A stretch of 64,000 nt of DNA, from assembly GCA_023395255.1 (NCBI GenBank), contig JAEWZN010000018.1, forward strand, positions 4,865 through 68,864, read 5' to 3'. The notes below the pieces were generated by a model. It saw nothing but the letters and a program-made list of their open reading frames with translations, made no database searches and was not told the origin of the DNA. This document shows positions 27,285 through 36,774 of the stretch, one piece after another (position 1 is the stretch's first letter; every line of letters begins with the position of its first letter). The translations under genes were made by a program, and so were the position numbers. The stretch is from Deferribacteres bacterium. Lineage in GTDB: Bacteria > Chrysiogenota > Deferribacteres > Deferribacterales > Geovibrionaceae.

Positions 27285-28386
27285 CTGCGCCTCCGTTTAT
27301 TCTGTATTTGCCGTCAATGTCGCAAATTATAACGCCTTCAAGCTCAAGCTCGCTGAGGATTACCATCATATCACCGACTTTCATTGCTGCCGTGATGCAA
27401 AGTTCGTCTCTGTTCAGGGGGCCTTTTGCAAGGAGGTTATAGATTTTGTGCTTTTCAGGACTGTCAAAGACTATATTACTCTCTTCTTGTTTGTCAATGA
27501 ATTTTCCCCTCGGCAGAAGGCGGCTGAACTCCTCCACAACGTCGTAGTAGCTCTCTATGAGCCGTGCCCCGTTCCTGATCAGGTCGTTGGTCGCCCGGTT
27601 TCTGCTGTCCGGCGAGGCGGGTACTGCGAACACCTCCCTGCCCTGCTCATTTGCGTATCTGGCGGTGATGAGTGAGCCGCTTTTTGTGGAAGCTTCCACA
27701 ACAACAACACCGTGGGAAACTCCGCTTATTATCCTGTTGCGTATGGGAAAGTTGCGCGCGTGAGGCGGCTCGTCCAAGGGAAATTCGCTTAAAAAACAGC
27801 CGGATTCACAGACCTTGTCCGCGTATCTGACATTGGCTTCCGGGTAAAGGCTCATCAGCCCGTTGCCGAGAACCGCCGTTGTATACCCCTTCTTAAGTGC
27901 TCCCCTGTGGGCGTGAATGTCTATTCCGGCGGCAAAGCCGCTTACTACATTGAACCCGACCTCAGCCAGATCCTCTGACAGTTTTTCGGTGTAAGCCATG
28001 GATGTGCGGGAGGCATTTCTGGAACCCACAACAGCTATGCAGGGCATGCGCAGGGGCTCAAGCCTCCCCCTGCTGAAAAGCACCGCGGGCGGGGAATGAA
28101 TCTCCCTGAGCATGGGCGGATAGCCGCCCTCCTCTATTGTTGTTATGTCTATATTATGTTTCCGTGCGAGATTTATCTGGTCTTCTACAAATTTCCTGTC
28201 CACATTGCGGCTTATCACCGCCTGCGCCTGACGCTGATTGAATCCGGCTTCGGCAAGCTCAGTCACTCCGAGGTCAAACACGCCGTCCAGTGTGCCCAGC
28301 CTCCCCAGAACTTTTGAAACTGTCTCATCGCTTATCCCTTTAACGGATTTCAGCGCAAGGTAAGTATAAGCCAGACGGAAATTCAA
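27259..28386 (-). CDS. dprA: DNA-processing protein DprA
   Basis: 375 residues. Loads RecA on incoming single-stranded DNA during natural transformation and is conserved in many non-competent bacteria too. An N-terminal HhH-like or SAM segment (about 1-75), then the Rossmann-like core with IAVVGSRNASRTSMAYTEKL, VVSGFAAGIDIHAHRGAL and SLITARYANEQGREVFAVPA. A C-terminal winged-helix segment (about 305-360) ends in LELEGVIICDIDGKYRI. Overlaps smg. Confidence 0.94.
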   Translation of the reverse strand: MNFRLAYTYLALKSVKGISDETVSKVLGRLGTLDGVFDLGVTELAEAGFNQRQAQAVISRNVDRKFVEDQINLARKHNIDITTIEEGGYPPMLREIHSPPAVLFSRGRLEPLRMPCIAVVGSRNASRTSMAYTEKLSEDLAEVGFNVVSGFAAGIDIHAHRGALKKGYTTAVLGNGLMSLYPEANVRYADKVCESGCFLSEFPLDEPPHARNFPIRNRIISGVSHGVVVVEASTKSGSLITARYANEQGREVFAVPASPDSRNRATNDLIRNGARLIESYYDVVEEFSRLLPRGKFIDKQEESNIVFDSPEKHKIYNLLAKGPLNRDELCITAAMKVGDMMVILSELELEGVIICDIDGKYRINGGAGGKVCDCT

Positions 28387-28398
28387 TATACCTTTCCT

Positions 28399-29535
28399 TT
28401 ATTCGAAATACTTGTGTATGCCGTAAGCAAGGCTGATCCACATATTCGCAGAAGCTGTAACAGTGGGCATCGGCACATAGAAATCCCCGCTGTGCAGCGG
28501 CGGATGGTTCCCCTTTTCATTTGCCCCGGTCCAGAGGAAAACCCCTTTAACAAGCCTCACATACTCGGAAAAGTCCTCCCCGCCGAGGGTGAGCTTATCA
28601 TAGAGTATGTGCGGAAGGTTTTCAGCGTCAGCAAGTTCGCAAATAAACGCAGCAAGGGAAGGATCATTATTCACCGGGTGCGTGCCGTCCTTTATATCAA
28701 GCTCAATCTTAACTCCGTAAAGCTCTTCAATGCTCAGTGCGAGGGATTTCAGCCCCTTTTCGATAACCGCCTTAACTTCCGGGTGAAAATAACGGAAAGT
28801 GCCTTTCAGCTCGACCTTATCAGGGATAACGTTGTCTGCGCTTCCTCCGTGTATGCTCCCGAAGGATATGAGACCGGGGAGTGTCGGGTCTTTCAGACGG
28901 CTGACAATCATCTGCGCCTTTGTCACATAGTCCGCGGCGGCGGTGATTGTGTCATTGCCGAGGTGAGGCATGGCGGCGTGGGTTGCTCTGCCTGTGAAGG
29001 TGAGCGCTATATGGTGGGAACCGGCCATGCAGGGGCCCGATTTAACGGCGGATTTCCCCATGGGGATCTCGTTTTCGGCGTGGGCGGCGAAGATACAGTC
29101 CACACCGTCAAGGCAGCCCTGCTCTATCATAAACTTAGCGCCGCTGACTATCTCTTCTGCGGGTTGAAAAATGTAGCGTATGTTTATCTTCGGTTTGGTT
29201 TTGCTCCTCTGCACAGCTTCCAGAAGCAGGAGAAGGGCAGTCATATTATGGTGATGTCCGCAGAGGTGTTTATATTCGGTTTTTTCGGGATTGGCAGGCA
29301 GCGCGTCAATATCCGCCCTGAAAGCGACTGTTTTTTCAGCGCCGAAATCCAGAGTGCCGTAGCAGCCTGTATCAAAAATATGGGAAGGAGTTATCCCGTT
29401 TTTCTCCAGAAATGACACTATGTATTTTGTTGTCTGATACTCTTTGAATGACGGTTCCGCAAGAACAGCCAGATCGTCCATTAGCCTTACGGCGAGCCCC
29501 TGATCGGGCTGAATTCGGTCTGCCGGCATGAGCAT
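28399..29535 (-). CDS. M20D-family amidohydrolase/peptidase
   Basis: 378 residues, cytoplasmic. Zinc-type hydrolase of the kind that splits N-acyl amino acids or small amides. Metal ligands appear in HLCGHHHNMTALLLL, FQPAEEIVSGA and FAAHAENEIP, and in the closing LTLGGEDFSEY. The lid domain in the middle has HAAMPHLGNDTITAAADYV. The substrate cannot be told. It ends 12 bp before dprA starts and may share its transcript. Two ATGs (29535 and 29529) follow GGTGAGGAGG. Confidence 0.85.
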   Translation of the reverse strand: MLMPADRIQPDQGLAVRLMDDLAVLAEPSFKEYQTTKYIVSFLEKNGITPSHIFDTGCYGTLDFGAEKTVAFRADIDALPANPEKTEYKHLCGHHHNMTALLLLLEAVQRSKTKPKINIRYIFQPAEEIVSGAKFMIEQGCLDGVDCIFAAHAENEIPMGKSAVKSGPCMAGSHHIALTFTGRATHAAMPHLGNDTITAAADYVTKAQMIVSRLKDPTLPGLISFGSIHGGSADNVIPDKVELKGTFRYFHPEVKAVIEKGLKSLALSIEELYGVKIELDIKDGTHPVNNDPSLAAFICELADAENLPHILYDKLTLGGEDFSEYVRLVKGVFLWTGANEKGNHPPLHSGDFYVPMPTVTASANMWISLAYGIHKYFE

Positions 29536-29630
29536 ATCCTCCTCACCTTTTGCTAATTTACTTACTGAAAAACATTAAGGTCAAGGGAAAAAACAAAAAA
29601 GGCTGCGTACGCTGACTGATGACAAATACA

Positions 29631-29662
29631 AAAAGCCCTCCTTTGTGTCACAAAGGAGGGCT
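29631..29662 (-). terminator. Terminator after lolA
   Basis: A 12-bp perfect stem AGCCCTCCTTTG/CAAAGGAGGGCT (29634-29645 with 29651-29662), followed on the minus strand by TTTTTG. The flank 'ctggggaggattta' links it to the CCCCCTTT-type repeats. Confidence 0.8.
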
Positions 29663-29697
29663 GGGGAGGATTTATGTTATTCAGTCAGAAATATACG

Positions 29698-30297
29698 TTA
29701 ATTGTATTCAAAAACCTCGGTTCCGGGAGGAACTGTCGGTTCGAATACCTTTTTATCTATGTCTGCGTTAAGCTGGATGTTGGTGAAGGTCACCTCGGTT
29801 TTGTTGCCTGTGGGGTCCTCGCTGATCACTTTTGTTATCCTGCTGCCGTCTGTCTCAACTTTTATATATCTCACGCCTATGTCGCTCAGGGGCACAAGGT
29901 TAAGAACATTGTTCCCGCCCAGCGTCACATGGAAATTTTTGCGGATGTTGCCTATGTCAAGCATAAGCCTTGTGATCGCATTCTGATTGCCTTCGGCATT
30001 TTTCTGGCGGACAAGCTGGCGTATCTCGCTGTCGTAGTAGTCCACCCTGTCGGATGTGAAAAGATAATACTGTCTGTAAGGGTAGCTGTAGTCCCACAGG
30101 GCACGGTATTTGTTGATAACGTAAATCCTGCCCACATATTCGTCCTTGCCGAAGTTCTCTATCTCGGTAATCTGCCTGAAATCAGCCCTGTAGCTTTGCA
30201 GGTTGCTGAACGAACCGAGTATTTCGTCTATTGTTGCGCCGAAAGCGCCGGTACTTATACAAAGCACCGTTAAAAGCATTATGATCTTCTTCTTCAT
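29698..30297 (-). CDS. lolA: Outer-membrane lipoprotein carrier protein LolA
   Basis: 199 residues. Periplasmic chaperone that carries lipoproteins from LolCDE to the outer membrane. Signal peptide residues 1-20 (ending AFGA). The mature part has the family pattern SYRADFRQITEIENFGKDEYVGRIYVINKYRALWDYSYPYRQYYL, written here only as landmarks: ADFRQ at about 39, a Trp-centred strand, and FVT-type end strands. It implies a two-membrane envelope. Preceded by an AT-rich gap that must carry its promoter. Confidence 0.85.
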   Translation of the reverse strand: MKKKIIMLLTVLCISTGAFGATIDEILGSFSNLQSYRADFRQITEIENFGKDEYVGRIYVINKYRALWDYSYPYRQYYLFTSDRVDYYDSEIRQLVRQKNAEGNQNAITRLMLDIGNIRKNFHVTLGGNNVLNLVPLSDIGVRYIKVETDGSRITKVISEDPTGNKTEVTFTNIQLNADIDKKVFEPTVPPGTEVFEYN

Positions 30298-30624
30298 TCA
30301 AACCTCCGCCTGAATCAGCCGTATCATATTCTGACATTTCTAAGTGTCAAAGGTTTTATTGAACATTAAGGAAAAAGCCGAAAAGGTATCTTTTGTAAAA
30401 TAAATTTTATCAATTGACTTTATCAAGCATGTACAATAACTAACATGTATCTAATAATATACCTCTGTTTAATTATTGACTATACCTATAAATATTCAGC
30501 CTATGCCTTAAAAAATAACAAAAACACCCCCTATGTTCCATTTTTTATTATCCATGCCTATTTATACACCGTTTCAATATTAATATAGTAACCAAATACT
30601 CCGTATACCCTTATACTTTAGGGC
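30298..30624. other. AT-rich divergent intergenic region
   Basis: Between lolA (minus) and pyc (plus). It is strongly AT-rich compared with the rest of the window and free of the three repeat families. No open frame of note is seen. It should hold the lolA promoter and any upstream control sites for pyc. Confidence 0.6.
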
Positions 30625-30653
30625 TTGACATCAATAATACATTATTTTATTAT
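30625..30653 (+). promoter_or_regulatory. Sigma70-type promoter for pyc
   Basis: TTGACA, 17 bp, TATTAT. It ends 30 bp before the pyc start codon, which has AGAGGA as ribosome site. Confidence 0.7.
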
Positions 30654-30683
30654 CGAATACTTTCAAGATACAGAGGATAAGTT

Positions 30684-33600
30684 ATGCGAATTAAGAAGCT
30701 TATGTCCGCAAACAGGGGCGAAATCGCCATCAGAACCTTCCGTGCCTGTACAGAGCTTGGAATACGCACAGTTGCTGTGTACTCCACAGAAGACCGCTAC
30801 TCACTCCACAGATATAAAGCGGACGAGGCTTATCATATAGGACGCGGGCTTGACCCGGTGGCCGCCTACCTCAATATTGACGAAATTGTCGAACTCGCCG
30901 TGCGCGAAAATATAGATGCCATACACCCCGGCTACGGCTTTCTTGCCGAAAACGCAGACTTCGCCGCTGCCTGTGAGGACAAGGGAATTATTTTCGTCGG
31001 CCCCTCCCCTGAAACAATAAAAATTTTCGGTGACAAGAAAAGCGCCAAGGATCTCGCCGTTTCCTGCGGTGTACCCGTAATCAGGGGCTCAAAAGGCGTG
31101 GTGCAGGATCTCACGACAGCGAAAAAAGCAGCGGCTGACATCGGCTTTCCTGTACTGCTCAAAGCCATTGCAGGCGGAGGAGGAAGAGGAATCCGCATCG
31201 CAAGGGACGACAGGGAGCTCGCAGACAACTTTGACTCTGCCAAAAGCGAAGCCCTCAAAGCCTTTGGCAACGGCGATATTATAATTGAGAAATATATCGA
31301 AAAACCCAAACATATAGAGGTTCAGCTTCTGGGTGACAGGGGCGGAAACGTAATTCACCTTTTCGAACGTGACTGTTCGGTTCAGCGCAGACATCAGAAA
31401 CTCATAGAGATAGCCCCCTCCATCAACGTTCCGCAGGCAACCCTTGATAAAATGTACGAAGCCTCCATAGCCATAGGCAAAGCATCCGGACTGAAAAACG
31501 CCGCCACTGTCGAATTTCTTGTGGATAAACATAATGACTTCTACTTTCTGGAGGTCAACCCCCGCATTCAGGTTGAACACACAGTCACAGAGCTCATAAC
31601 CGGGATAGACATAGTGCAGAGCCAGATATTCATAAGCGCAGGCGAACTCATGTCCGGCGAAAACATCGATATAAAATCACAGGAAGCCGTAACAAAATCA
31701 GGCTACGCCATCCAGTGCCGCGTCACAACGGAAGACCCCCGGAACAACTTCATGCCGGATACGGGCGAAATCGAAGCTTACAGGATAGCCACAGGCTTCG
31801 GTGTGCGTCTTGATGCGGGCAACGGCTTTACAAACGCAAAAATAACTCCCCACTACGACTCACTGCTGGTGAAGGTTTCCACTCACTCGCTCCAGTTTCA
31901 CCGCGCAGCAAGCAAAATGCTCCGCTCCCTGAGCGAATTCAGAATAAGAGGGGTGAAAACCAATATCCCCTTCCTTGAAAAAGTCATAAACCACAAGGAT
32001 TTCCTTGAGGGTAACATATGCACAACCTTCGTGGACAACACTCCGGAGCTTTTTCAGTTTCCCGCACCGAAGGACAGAGCAACCAAGGCGCTTATGTTCC
32101 TTGCCAATAACATTGTGAACAACCCGTCCGGAGTTAAGCTCACCCCTGAGCGCATACTGCCCAAGACCGATGCGCCGCTGATCCCCTACGGAGAAAAAAT
32201 TCCCTCCGGCACAAGGGATATACTCATGCGCAGCGGTGTACAGGGAGTGATGGATCACATCCGCAACTCAAAAGAAATTCTTTTCACGGATACAACATTC
32301 AGGGATGCCCACCAGTCGCTCCTTGCTACCAGAGTGCGCACAAACGACATGCTGAAAATCTCCGATGCATACGCAAGACACCTCAGCCAGCTTTTTTCAC
32401 TGGAGATGTGGGGAGGTGCAACATTCGATGTGGCATACAGATTCCTCAAGGAATCGCCGTGGGACAGGCTCCGTCTGCTCCGTGAGCGCATACCGAATGT
32501 ACTTTTCCAGATGCTTCTGCGCGCCTCAAACGCAGTGGGTTACACCAATTATCCCGATAACGTGGTGAAGGCTTTCATCAAACAGGCCTCCGAATCCGGC
32601 ATTGACGTATTCAGAATCTTCGACTGCTTCAACTGGACAGATCAGATGATCCCCGCCATTGAGGAAGTTAAGAAGAACGGCCGCATAGCAGAGGCGGCAA
32701 TCTGTTATACCGGGGACATAGAAAACCCCGCAAAAAGCAAATACTCCCTTAAATACTATACAGGACTGGTAAAAGAGCTCGCAGACGCTGGAACCGACAT
32801 AATAGGCATAAAGGATATGGCGGGGCTGCTTAAACCTTACGCCGCGAAAACCCTTGTGAAGGCTATCAAGGAGGAGACGGGGCTTCCCGTTCACTTCCAC
32901 ACCCACGACACAAGCGGAAACGGCGAGGCCGCAGTGCTCATGGCAATAGAGGGCGGAGCAGACATAGTTGACGCAGCCATAAGCTCCATGAGCGGGCTTA
33001 CCAGCCAGCCGAACCTGAACTCCGTACTCGCAGCCACGGCCTTCACCAGAAAAGCGTCCTCGGTAGATGCGGAGTGGAGCCAGAAAGTTTCCGACTATTT
33101 TGAGCGTGTGCGCCGATACTACTTCCCGTTTGAAAGCGGGCTCAAATCCGCAACCGCAGAGGTCTACAAGCATGAGATCCCCGGCGGGCAGTACTCAAAC
33201 CTCATTGTGCAGGTGGAGGCCATGGGCCTTATCGACCGCTGGGAAGAGGTGCGCAATATGTACGCCCATGTAAATGCCGAACTGGGCGATATAATCAAGG
33301 TTACCCCATCATCCAAGGTGGTCGGAGATTTTGCACTATTTCTCGTTAGAAACAATCTTTCAGTTGACGATATATACGATAAGAGTGATACACTGTCATA
33401 TCCGGACTCTGTTGTGTCATTTTTCAAAGGAATGCTCGGCCAGCCTTACGGCGGCTTCCCTTACAGACTTCAAAAAGCTGTTCTGAAAGATGAAAAACCC
33501 ATAACCGAACGTCCGGGAGATGCTCTGGCTCCCTATGACTTCGAGGCGGCACATGCTGAGCTCAAAAACACTTTCGGGCGTGATTTTAACAATGAAGAAG

Positions 33601-34118
33601 TTTTAGCATATGCTCTCTATCCGGCAGTATTTAAGGATTTCGTAAAATTCACAGCCGAATACGGAGATCCGTCAGTGTTCGATACCAAATCCTTCTTCTA
33701 CCCTCTCCGCAAGGAAGAAGAGATAGAGGTGAGGATAGAACAGGGGAAAACACTGATAATCAAATACCTCGGCGAGAGCATGCCCGACGAGAAAGGCTTC
33801 CGCAAGGTTTACTTTGAGTTAAACGGAACCCCGCGTACAGTTAAAATTAAAGATAACACATTGACAGACATTATAAAGTCAAATATTAAAGGTGAACTGG
33901 GCAATCCGCAGGATATATGCGCCACAATGCCCGGAGCAATCACCAAAATAAACGTGAAAAAAGGTGATAAGGTCAGCAAGGGCGATCTTCTTGCAGTGAC
34001 CGAAGCCATGAAAATCGAGACCAAGATTTCCGCCGCATCCGGCGGTGAAGTTGCAGAAGTCCTCTTAAACCAAGGGGATAAGATTGAGGCGGGCGACCTC
34101 ATAATAAAACTGAGCTGA
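30684..34118 (+). CDS. pyc: Pyruvate carboxylase
   Basis: 1144 residues, single-chain form. Makes oxaloacetate from pyruvate and bicarbonate. N-terminal biotin carboxylase (about 1-455) with NRGEIAIRTFRACTELGI, HPGYGFLAENADFA, AIAGGGGRGIR and EVNPRIQVEHTVTE. Carboxyltransferase (about 530-805) with DTTFRDAHQSLLATRVRTND, EMWGGATFDVAYRFL and DAAISSMSGLTSQPN. Then the PYC/OADA conserved domain and a C-terminal biotinyl domain with AMKIE, where Ile replaces the usual Met after the biotinylated Lys. It stands alone with its own promoter and likely feeds the TCA cycle or gluconeogenesis. Confidence 0.96.
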   Translation: MRIKKLMSANRGEIAIRTFRACTELGIRTVAVYSTEDRYSLHRYKADEAYHIGRGLDPVAAYLNIDEIVELAVRENIDAIHPGYGFLAENADFAAACEDKGIIFVGPSPETIKIFGDKKSAKDLAVSCGVPVIRGSKGVVQDLTTAKKAAADIGFPVLLKAIAGGGGRGIRIARDDRELADNFDSAKSEALKAFGNGDIIIEKYIEKPKHIEVQLLGDRGGNVIHLFERDCSVQRRHQKLIEIAPSINVPQATLDKMYEASIAIGKASGLKNAATVEFLVDKHNDFYFLEVNPRIQVEHTVTELITGIDIVQSQIFISAGELMSGENIDIKSQEAVTKSGYAIQCRVTTEDPRNNFMPDTGEIEAYRIATGFGVRLDAGNGFTNAKITPHYDSLLVKVSTHSLQFHRAASKMLRSLSEFRIRGVKTNIPFLEKVINHKDFLEGNICTTFVDNTPELFQFPAPKDRATKALMFLANNIVNNPSGVKLTPERILPKTDAPLIPYGEKIPSGTRDILMRSGVQGVMDHIRNSKEILFTDTTFRDAHQSLLATRVRTNDMLKISDAYARHLSQLFSLEMWGGATFDVAYRFLKESPWDRLRLLRERIPNVLFQMLLRASNAVGYTNYPDNVVKAFIKQASESGIDVFRIFDCFNWTDQMIPAIEEVKKNGRIAEAAICYTGDIENPAKSKYSLKYYTGLVKELADAGTDIIGIKDMAGLLKPYAAKTLVKAIKEETGLPVHFHTHDTSGNGEAAVLMAIEGGADIVDAAISSMSGLTSQPNLNSVLAATAFTRKASSVDAEWSQKVSDYFERVRRYYFPFESGLKSATAEVYKHEIPGGQYSNLIVQVEAMGLIDRWEEVRNMYAHVNAELGDIIKVTPSSKVVGDFALFLVRNNLSVDDIYDKSDTLSYPDSVVSFFKGMLGQPYGGFPYRLQKAVLKDEKPITERPGDALAPYDFEAAHAELKNTFGRDFNNEEVLAYALYPAVFKDFVKFTAEYGDPSVFDTKSFFYPLRKEEEIEVRIEQGKTLIIKYLGESMPDEKGFRKVYFELNGTPRTVKIKDNTLTDIIKSNIKGELGNPQDICATMPGAITKINVKKGDKVSKGDLLAVTEAMKIETKISAASGGEVAEVLLNQGDKIEAGDLIIKLS

Positions 34119-34359
34119 CAAGGGCTTTTTACGGAAGTCCCCCTTCACTGACGAAAAGTCCGTCAGCTCACGGCGTAGTCTGAATTGGGCGATTCAGGCT
34201 AAGTTCCTTCCAGCTTGAGGGTTAAGGCGGCTCCGGTTTTCCGGGGTCGCCTCCCCTCTTTACCTTATATCGCCAAACACACGTCCTGTGGTTTGGCTGA
34301 ATTCCTTCGGCTAATGGAACATTAGCCGAACTCAGGTTCCGCTGAAATCTCCGCAATAA
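34119..34359 (-). ncRNA. Candidate structured RNA, GGA-rich on the minus strand
   Basis: No open frame fits. At least five hairpins follow each other: 34148-34166 (CTGACG), 34180-34197 (CTGAAT), 34225-34252 (AGGCG with inner CCGG), 34273-34296 (CCAAAC, minus loop AGGAC) and 34306-34330 (11-bp perfect stem TTCGGCTAATG). By hand count the minus strand from 34131 to 34440 has about 16 GGA triplets against about 4 on the plus strand. That bias fits a Csr/Rsm-type RNA on the minus strand, but no promoter or clear terminator was found. It could also be decayed repeat sequence. Confidence 0.35.
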
Positions 34360-34433
34360 ATTGCTCCGATTCGCTCCACGGACACCTCCATGTGTCTGTT
34401 GCTACGCACGGCGCAGTTCCATCCTTGGAACTG
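34360..34433 (-). repeat. GHE element, partial copy
   Basis: Minus-strand reading: hairpin C CAGTTCC/GGAACTG (34414-34433, loop AAGGAT), core GCGCCGTGCGTAGC, a short B hairpin GACAC/GTGTC. The second core and hairpin A are degenerate, passing into the structured stretch to the left. Confidence 0.6.
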
Positions 34434-34469
34434 TGAGGCTATTTCAAATGGAAGTATTTACCTTAAACG

Positions 34470-34516
34470 GCAACAACTTCCCCCTTTGACAAAGGGGGAT
34501 TGAGGGGGATTTCCAT
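34470..34516. repeat. CCCCCTTT-type dispersed inverted repeat
   Basis: 'cttccccctttgac' against 'aaagggggattgaggggga'. Same family as 268-363 and 17418-17510. Confidence 0.55.
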
Positions 34517-34599
34517 AGTTCTGAACAGGTCTCTGCTGTGTTTTTATCAAACGAAAACAAAACCTTCGCTTCGCATTGCTGTTTCACCGCCGCACTCCC

Positions 34600-34660
34600 C
34601 GCAGTGACACAGCAGCGCGTCATTGCGAACTCCGCAGGAGTGAAGCAATCTCTCACTTCC
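34600..34660. repeat. CATTGCGAAC-type dispersed repeat
   Basis: 'gcagtgacacagcagcgc' then 'gtcattgcgaactccgcagg' and 'agtgaagcaatctctc'. A shortened copy of the family at 176. Confidence 0.55.
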
Positions 34661-34666
34661 CGCTCC

Positions 34667-34756
34667 AAAAACTACATCCTGTGTTTTTTACACACACGCT
34701 CGCGCCGTGGTAAACACGGCTTCGCTTCGCACGGCGCAGTTCCATCCTTGGAACTG
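34667..34756 (-). repeat. GHE element, complete copy
   Basis: Minus-strand reading: hairpin C CAGTTCC/GGAACTG (34737-34756, loop AAGGAT), core, hairpin B GCCGTG/CACGGC with loop, core, hairpin A AAAAAC/GTTTTT (34667-34688, loop ACAGGATGTA). It lies just past the uvrC stop, in the 3' region of that transcript. Confidence 0.8.
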
Positions 34757-34777
34757 TCTGAGACTCTGTAGTGAAGT

Positions 34778-36577
34778 TCAGACAGTTCTGAGATACTCCG
34801 CCACACGCAGGCAGACATCAAGGGGAATACCCGTTTCGATGTTGATCTCCTCCGCGGTGATCCCTTTGCGGGCATATATATCAGGCATGGTTTCAAGGAG
34901 TTTTCTCAGTCGCTTTTCGCCCAGCCCTTCAATCTCCAGCATCGGCGATTTGGTGAGGTTTTTCAGCGCAAGACTGCGGGAATAAGCGATTGCGAACCTG
35001 TGCGCCTCGTCCCTCATCCTCTGAACAGACATCAGAAGCGGATCATTTTTCTTGAGATTAACCGGATTTTTACGTCCGTAAAGATGTATGGACTCTATGG
35101 ATTCCGCACCTTCGTGCTTCATGAATTTTATACTCCGCCCTTTGGAGATGGAAATGAACAGCGAGTCAGACCCCGCCTCTTCCGCCGCCCGCACAGCGGA
35201 GTTTAGCTGCCCTATGCCGCCGTCTATTATATACAAGTCCGCCGCAGTTTCAGAGCCTTCGGCTATGTTCTCCATCTTTCTGCTAAAAAGCTCATAGATA
35301 GATGTAAAATCGTCATTTTCCGCGGATTTTATTTTATATTTCCTGTATTCGCCCTTTGCAAAGTGTCCGTCTATGCTTGTAACCGCAACACCGACAGTAT
35401 GGTTTCCGCCAAGGTGGGAAATATCTATACACTCTATGCGGCGGATGTCCCTGTCTGTTTTCAGCAGGCTTTTCAGCCTCTCCCCGACATCCTTCCTTCT
35501 GCCGAGCTGGCGGATGTGCGTTTCCGTCTGGATGCGGGCATTCTCCAGCGCTGTTTCATGCAGTTTTTTAAACCCTCTGGTGATGACGGTTTTCTTTTTC
35601 CCTGCCATTTTGCTCAGTGCATCAGCCAGACGTGAGTTGTCATCCAGACCGAAGGGAACCACAACATCGGGAAACTGGCGCACCTGCCCGTAAAACTGCA
35701 TAATGTATGATTCCAGAATGTTTTCAGCATCTTCATCCTCAAAGAATACCGTCTCGCTCCCTATGAGCTTGCCGTTTCTGATGAACTGCATGGTGATTCC
35801 GGGAAGATTTTCAAAGGTGTGAGGAATGAACACATCCACCGCGCGATGCTCATCGGTGAAGACCACAGTCTGGCGGTAAAACAGCTTTTCCATTGAGCGC
35901 AGCCTGTCCCTGATGAAAGCGGCCTTCTCATACTCCATCCGTTCGGAATAGACCGCCATATCTGCCTTAAGGCGTTCTTTAACGCCGTCAGTATCACCTT
36001 TGAAGAAGGTGCGGATCTGCTCCACCATCTTCATGTACTCTTCCTCGGTTATGGTTCCTTCGCAGGGGCCAAGGCATTTTTTTATCTGAAATTTCAGACA
36101 GTGCTTTTTTTCGGAAAATTTGCGGTCATTGCACGAGCGCAGGGGGAAAACCCGCAGAATCTCCGCCAGAATGCCGCGCAGCTCACTGGCGTTTACAAAA
36201 GGACCGAAGTATGAAGAGTTTTCATCCGATGTGTTTCTGGTTACGGCCAGTTTGGGGAAACGTTCGCCTGTGATCTTTATGTACGGGTAGCTTTTGGAAT
36301 CCTTAAGCCTGATATTGTATCTGGGCTGTTCGGTTTTAATAAAATTGGCTTCCAGCAGAAGGGCTTCCGCCTCATTGTCGGTCACAACAAACCTGAGAGA
36401 GACCGCCGCCTGAACCATACGGAGCACTTTGACAGGCTTATCGGTATCGGCAAAATATGACGACACACGGGAGCGAAGGTTTTTGGCCTTGCCCACGTAT
36501 AAAATTTCGCCTTTTTTGCCTGTAAAAAGGTAAACGCCGGGATATTCGGGTATTTCGTGAAGCGGGTATTTGTCCAT
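34778..36577 (-). CDS. uvrC: Excinuclease ABC subunit C
   Basis: 599 residues. Makes both incisions in nucleotide excision repair. GIY-YIG domain (about 1-95) with YPGVYLFTGKKGEILYVGKA. The Cys-rich segment CLKFQIKKCLGPCEG follows at about 160, then a UVR coiled coil (YSERMEYEKAAFIRDRL), the RNase H-like nuclease core with ECIDISHLGG and IDGGIGQLNSA, and a C-terminal HhH pair with IEGLGEKRLRKLL. Full length. Convergent with pyc; the gap between them is filled with repeats and a candidate RNA. Confidence 0.96.
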   Translation of the reverse strand: MDKYPLHEIPEYPGVYLFTGKKGEILYVGKAKNLRSRVSSYFADTDKPVKVLRMVQAAVSLRFVVTDNEAEALLLEANFIKTEQPRYNIRLKDSKSYPYIKITGERFPKLAVTRNTSDENSSYFGPFVNASELRGILAEILRVFPLRSCNDRKFSEKKHCLKFQIKKCLGPCEGTITEEEYMKMVEQIRTFFKGDTDGVKERLKADMAVYSERMEYEKAAFIRDRLRSMEKLFYRQTVVFTDEHRAVDVFIPHTFENLPGITMQFIRNGKLIGSETVFFEDEDAENILESYIMQFYGQVRQFPDVVVPFGLDDNSRLADALSKMAGKKKTVITRGFKKLHETALENARIQTETHIRQLGRRKDVGERLKSLLKTDRDIRRIECIDISHLGGNHTVGVAVTSIDGHFAKGEYRKYKIKSAENDDFTSIYELFSRKMENIAEGSETAADLYIIDGGIGQLNSAVRAAEEAGSDSLFISISKGRSIKFMKHEGAESIESIHLYGRKNPVNLKKNDPLLMSVQRMRDEAHRFAIAYSRSLALKNLTKSPMLEIEGLGEKRLRKLLETMPDIYARKGITAEEINIETGIPLDVCLRVAEYLRTV

Positions 36578-36654
36578 CAGGGTTATTATAATAAATAAAT
36601 CATTTTTGTGGAGTGGATAATTTAATCAGACCTAGAGCGTGAACTCAAATACAA

Positions 36655-36732
36655 AAAGAGCTTGCTTCACTTCGTTCGCAATGACAGTTATTTACGTCAC
36701 AACGGGGAGCAAGGTGACGCGGCAGTCCAAGG
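36655..36732. repeat. CATTGCGAAC-type dispersed repeat
   Basis: 'gcttgcttcacttcgttcgcaatgac' against 'gtcacaacggggagcaaggtgacgcggcagtc'. Lies between the chemoreceptor and uvrC. The adjacent 'aagggggcattgccccct' forms a short hairpin that could end the chemoreceptor transcript. Confidence 0.55.
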
Positions 36733-36774
36733 GGGCATTGCCCCCTCCTGCTTTTCGCATACTCAAAAAAAGTC

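Noticed and set aside
29725..29745. A tRNA T-loop-like GGTTCGAATAC
   Set aside because: It is inside the lolA reading frame and no cloverleaf can be drawn. I found no tRNA or rRNA gene in the window.
34119..34440. tmRNA, 4.5S RNA or RNase P RNA
   Set aside because: The tRNA-like ends and tag frame of tmRNA, the GGAAGCAGCC-type SRP loop and the RNase P core motifs are all missing.
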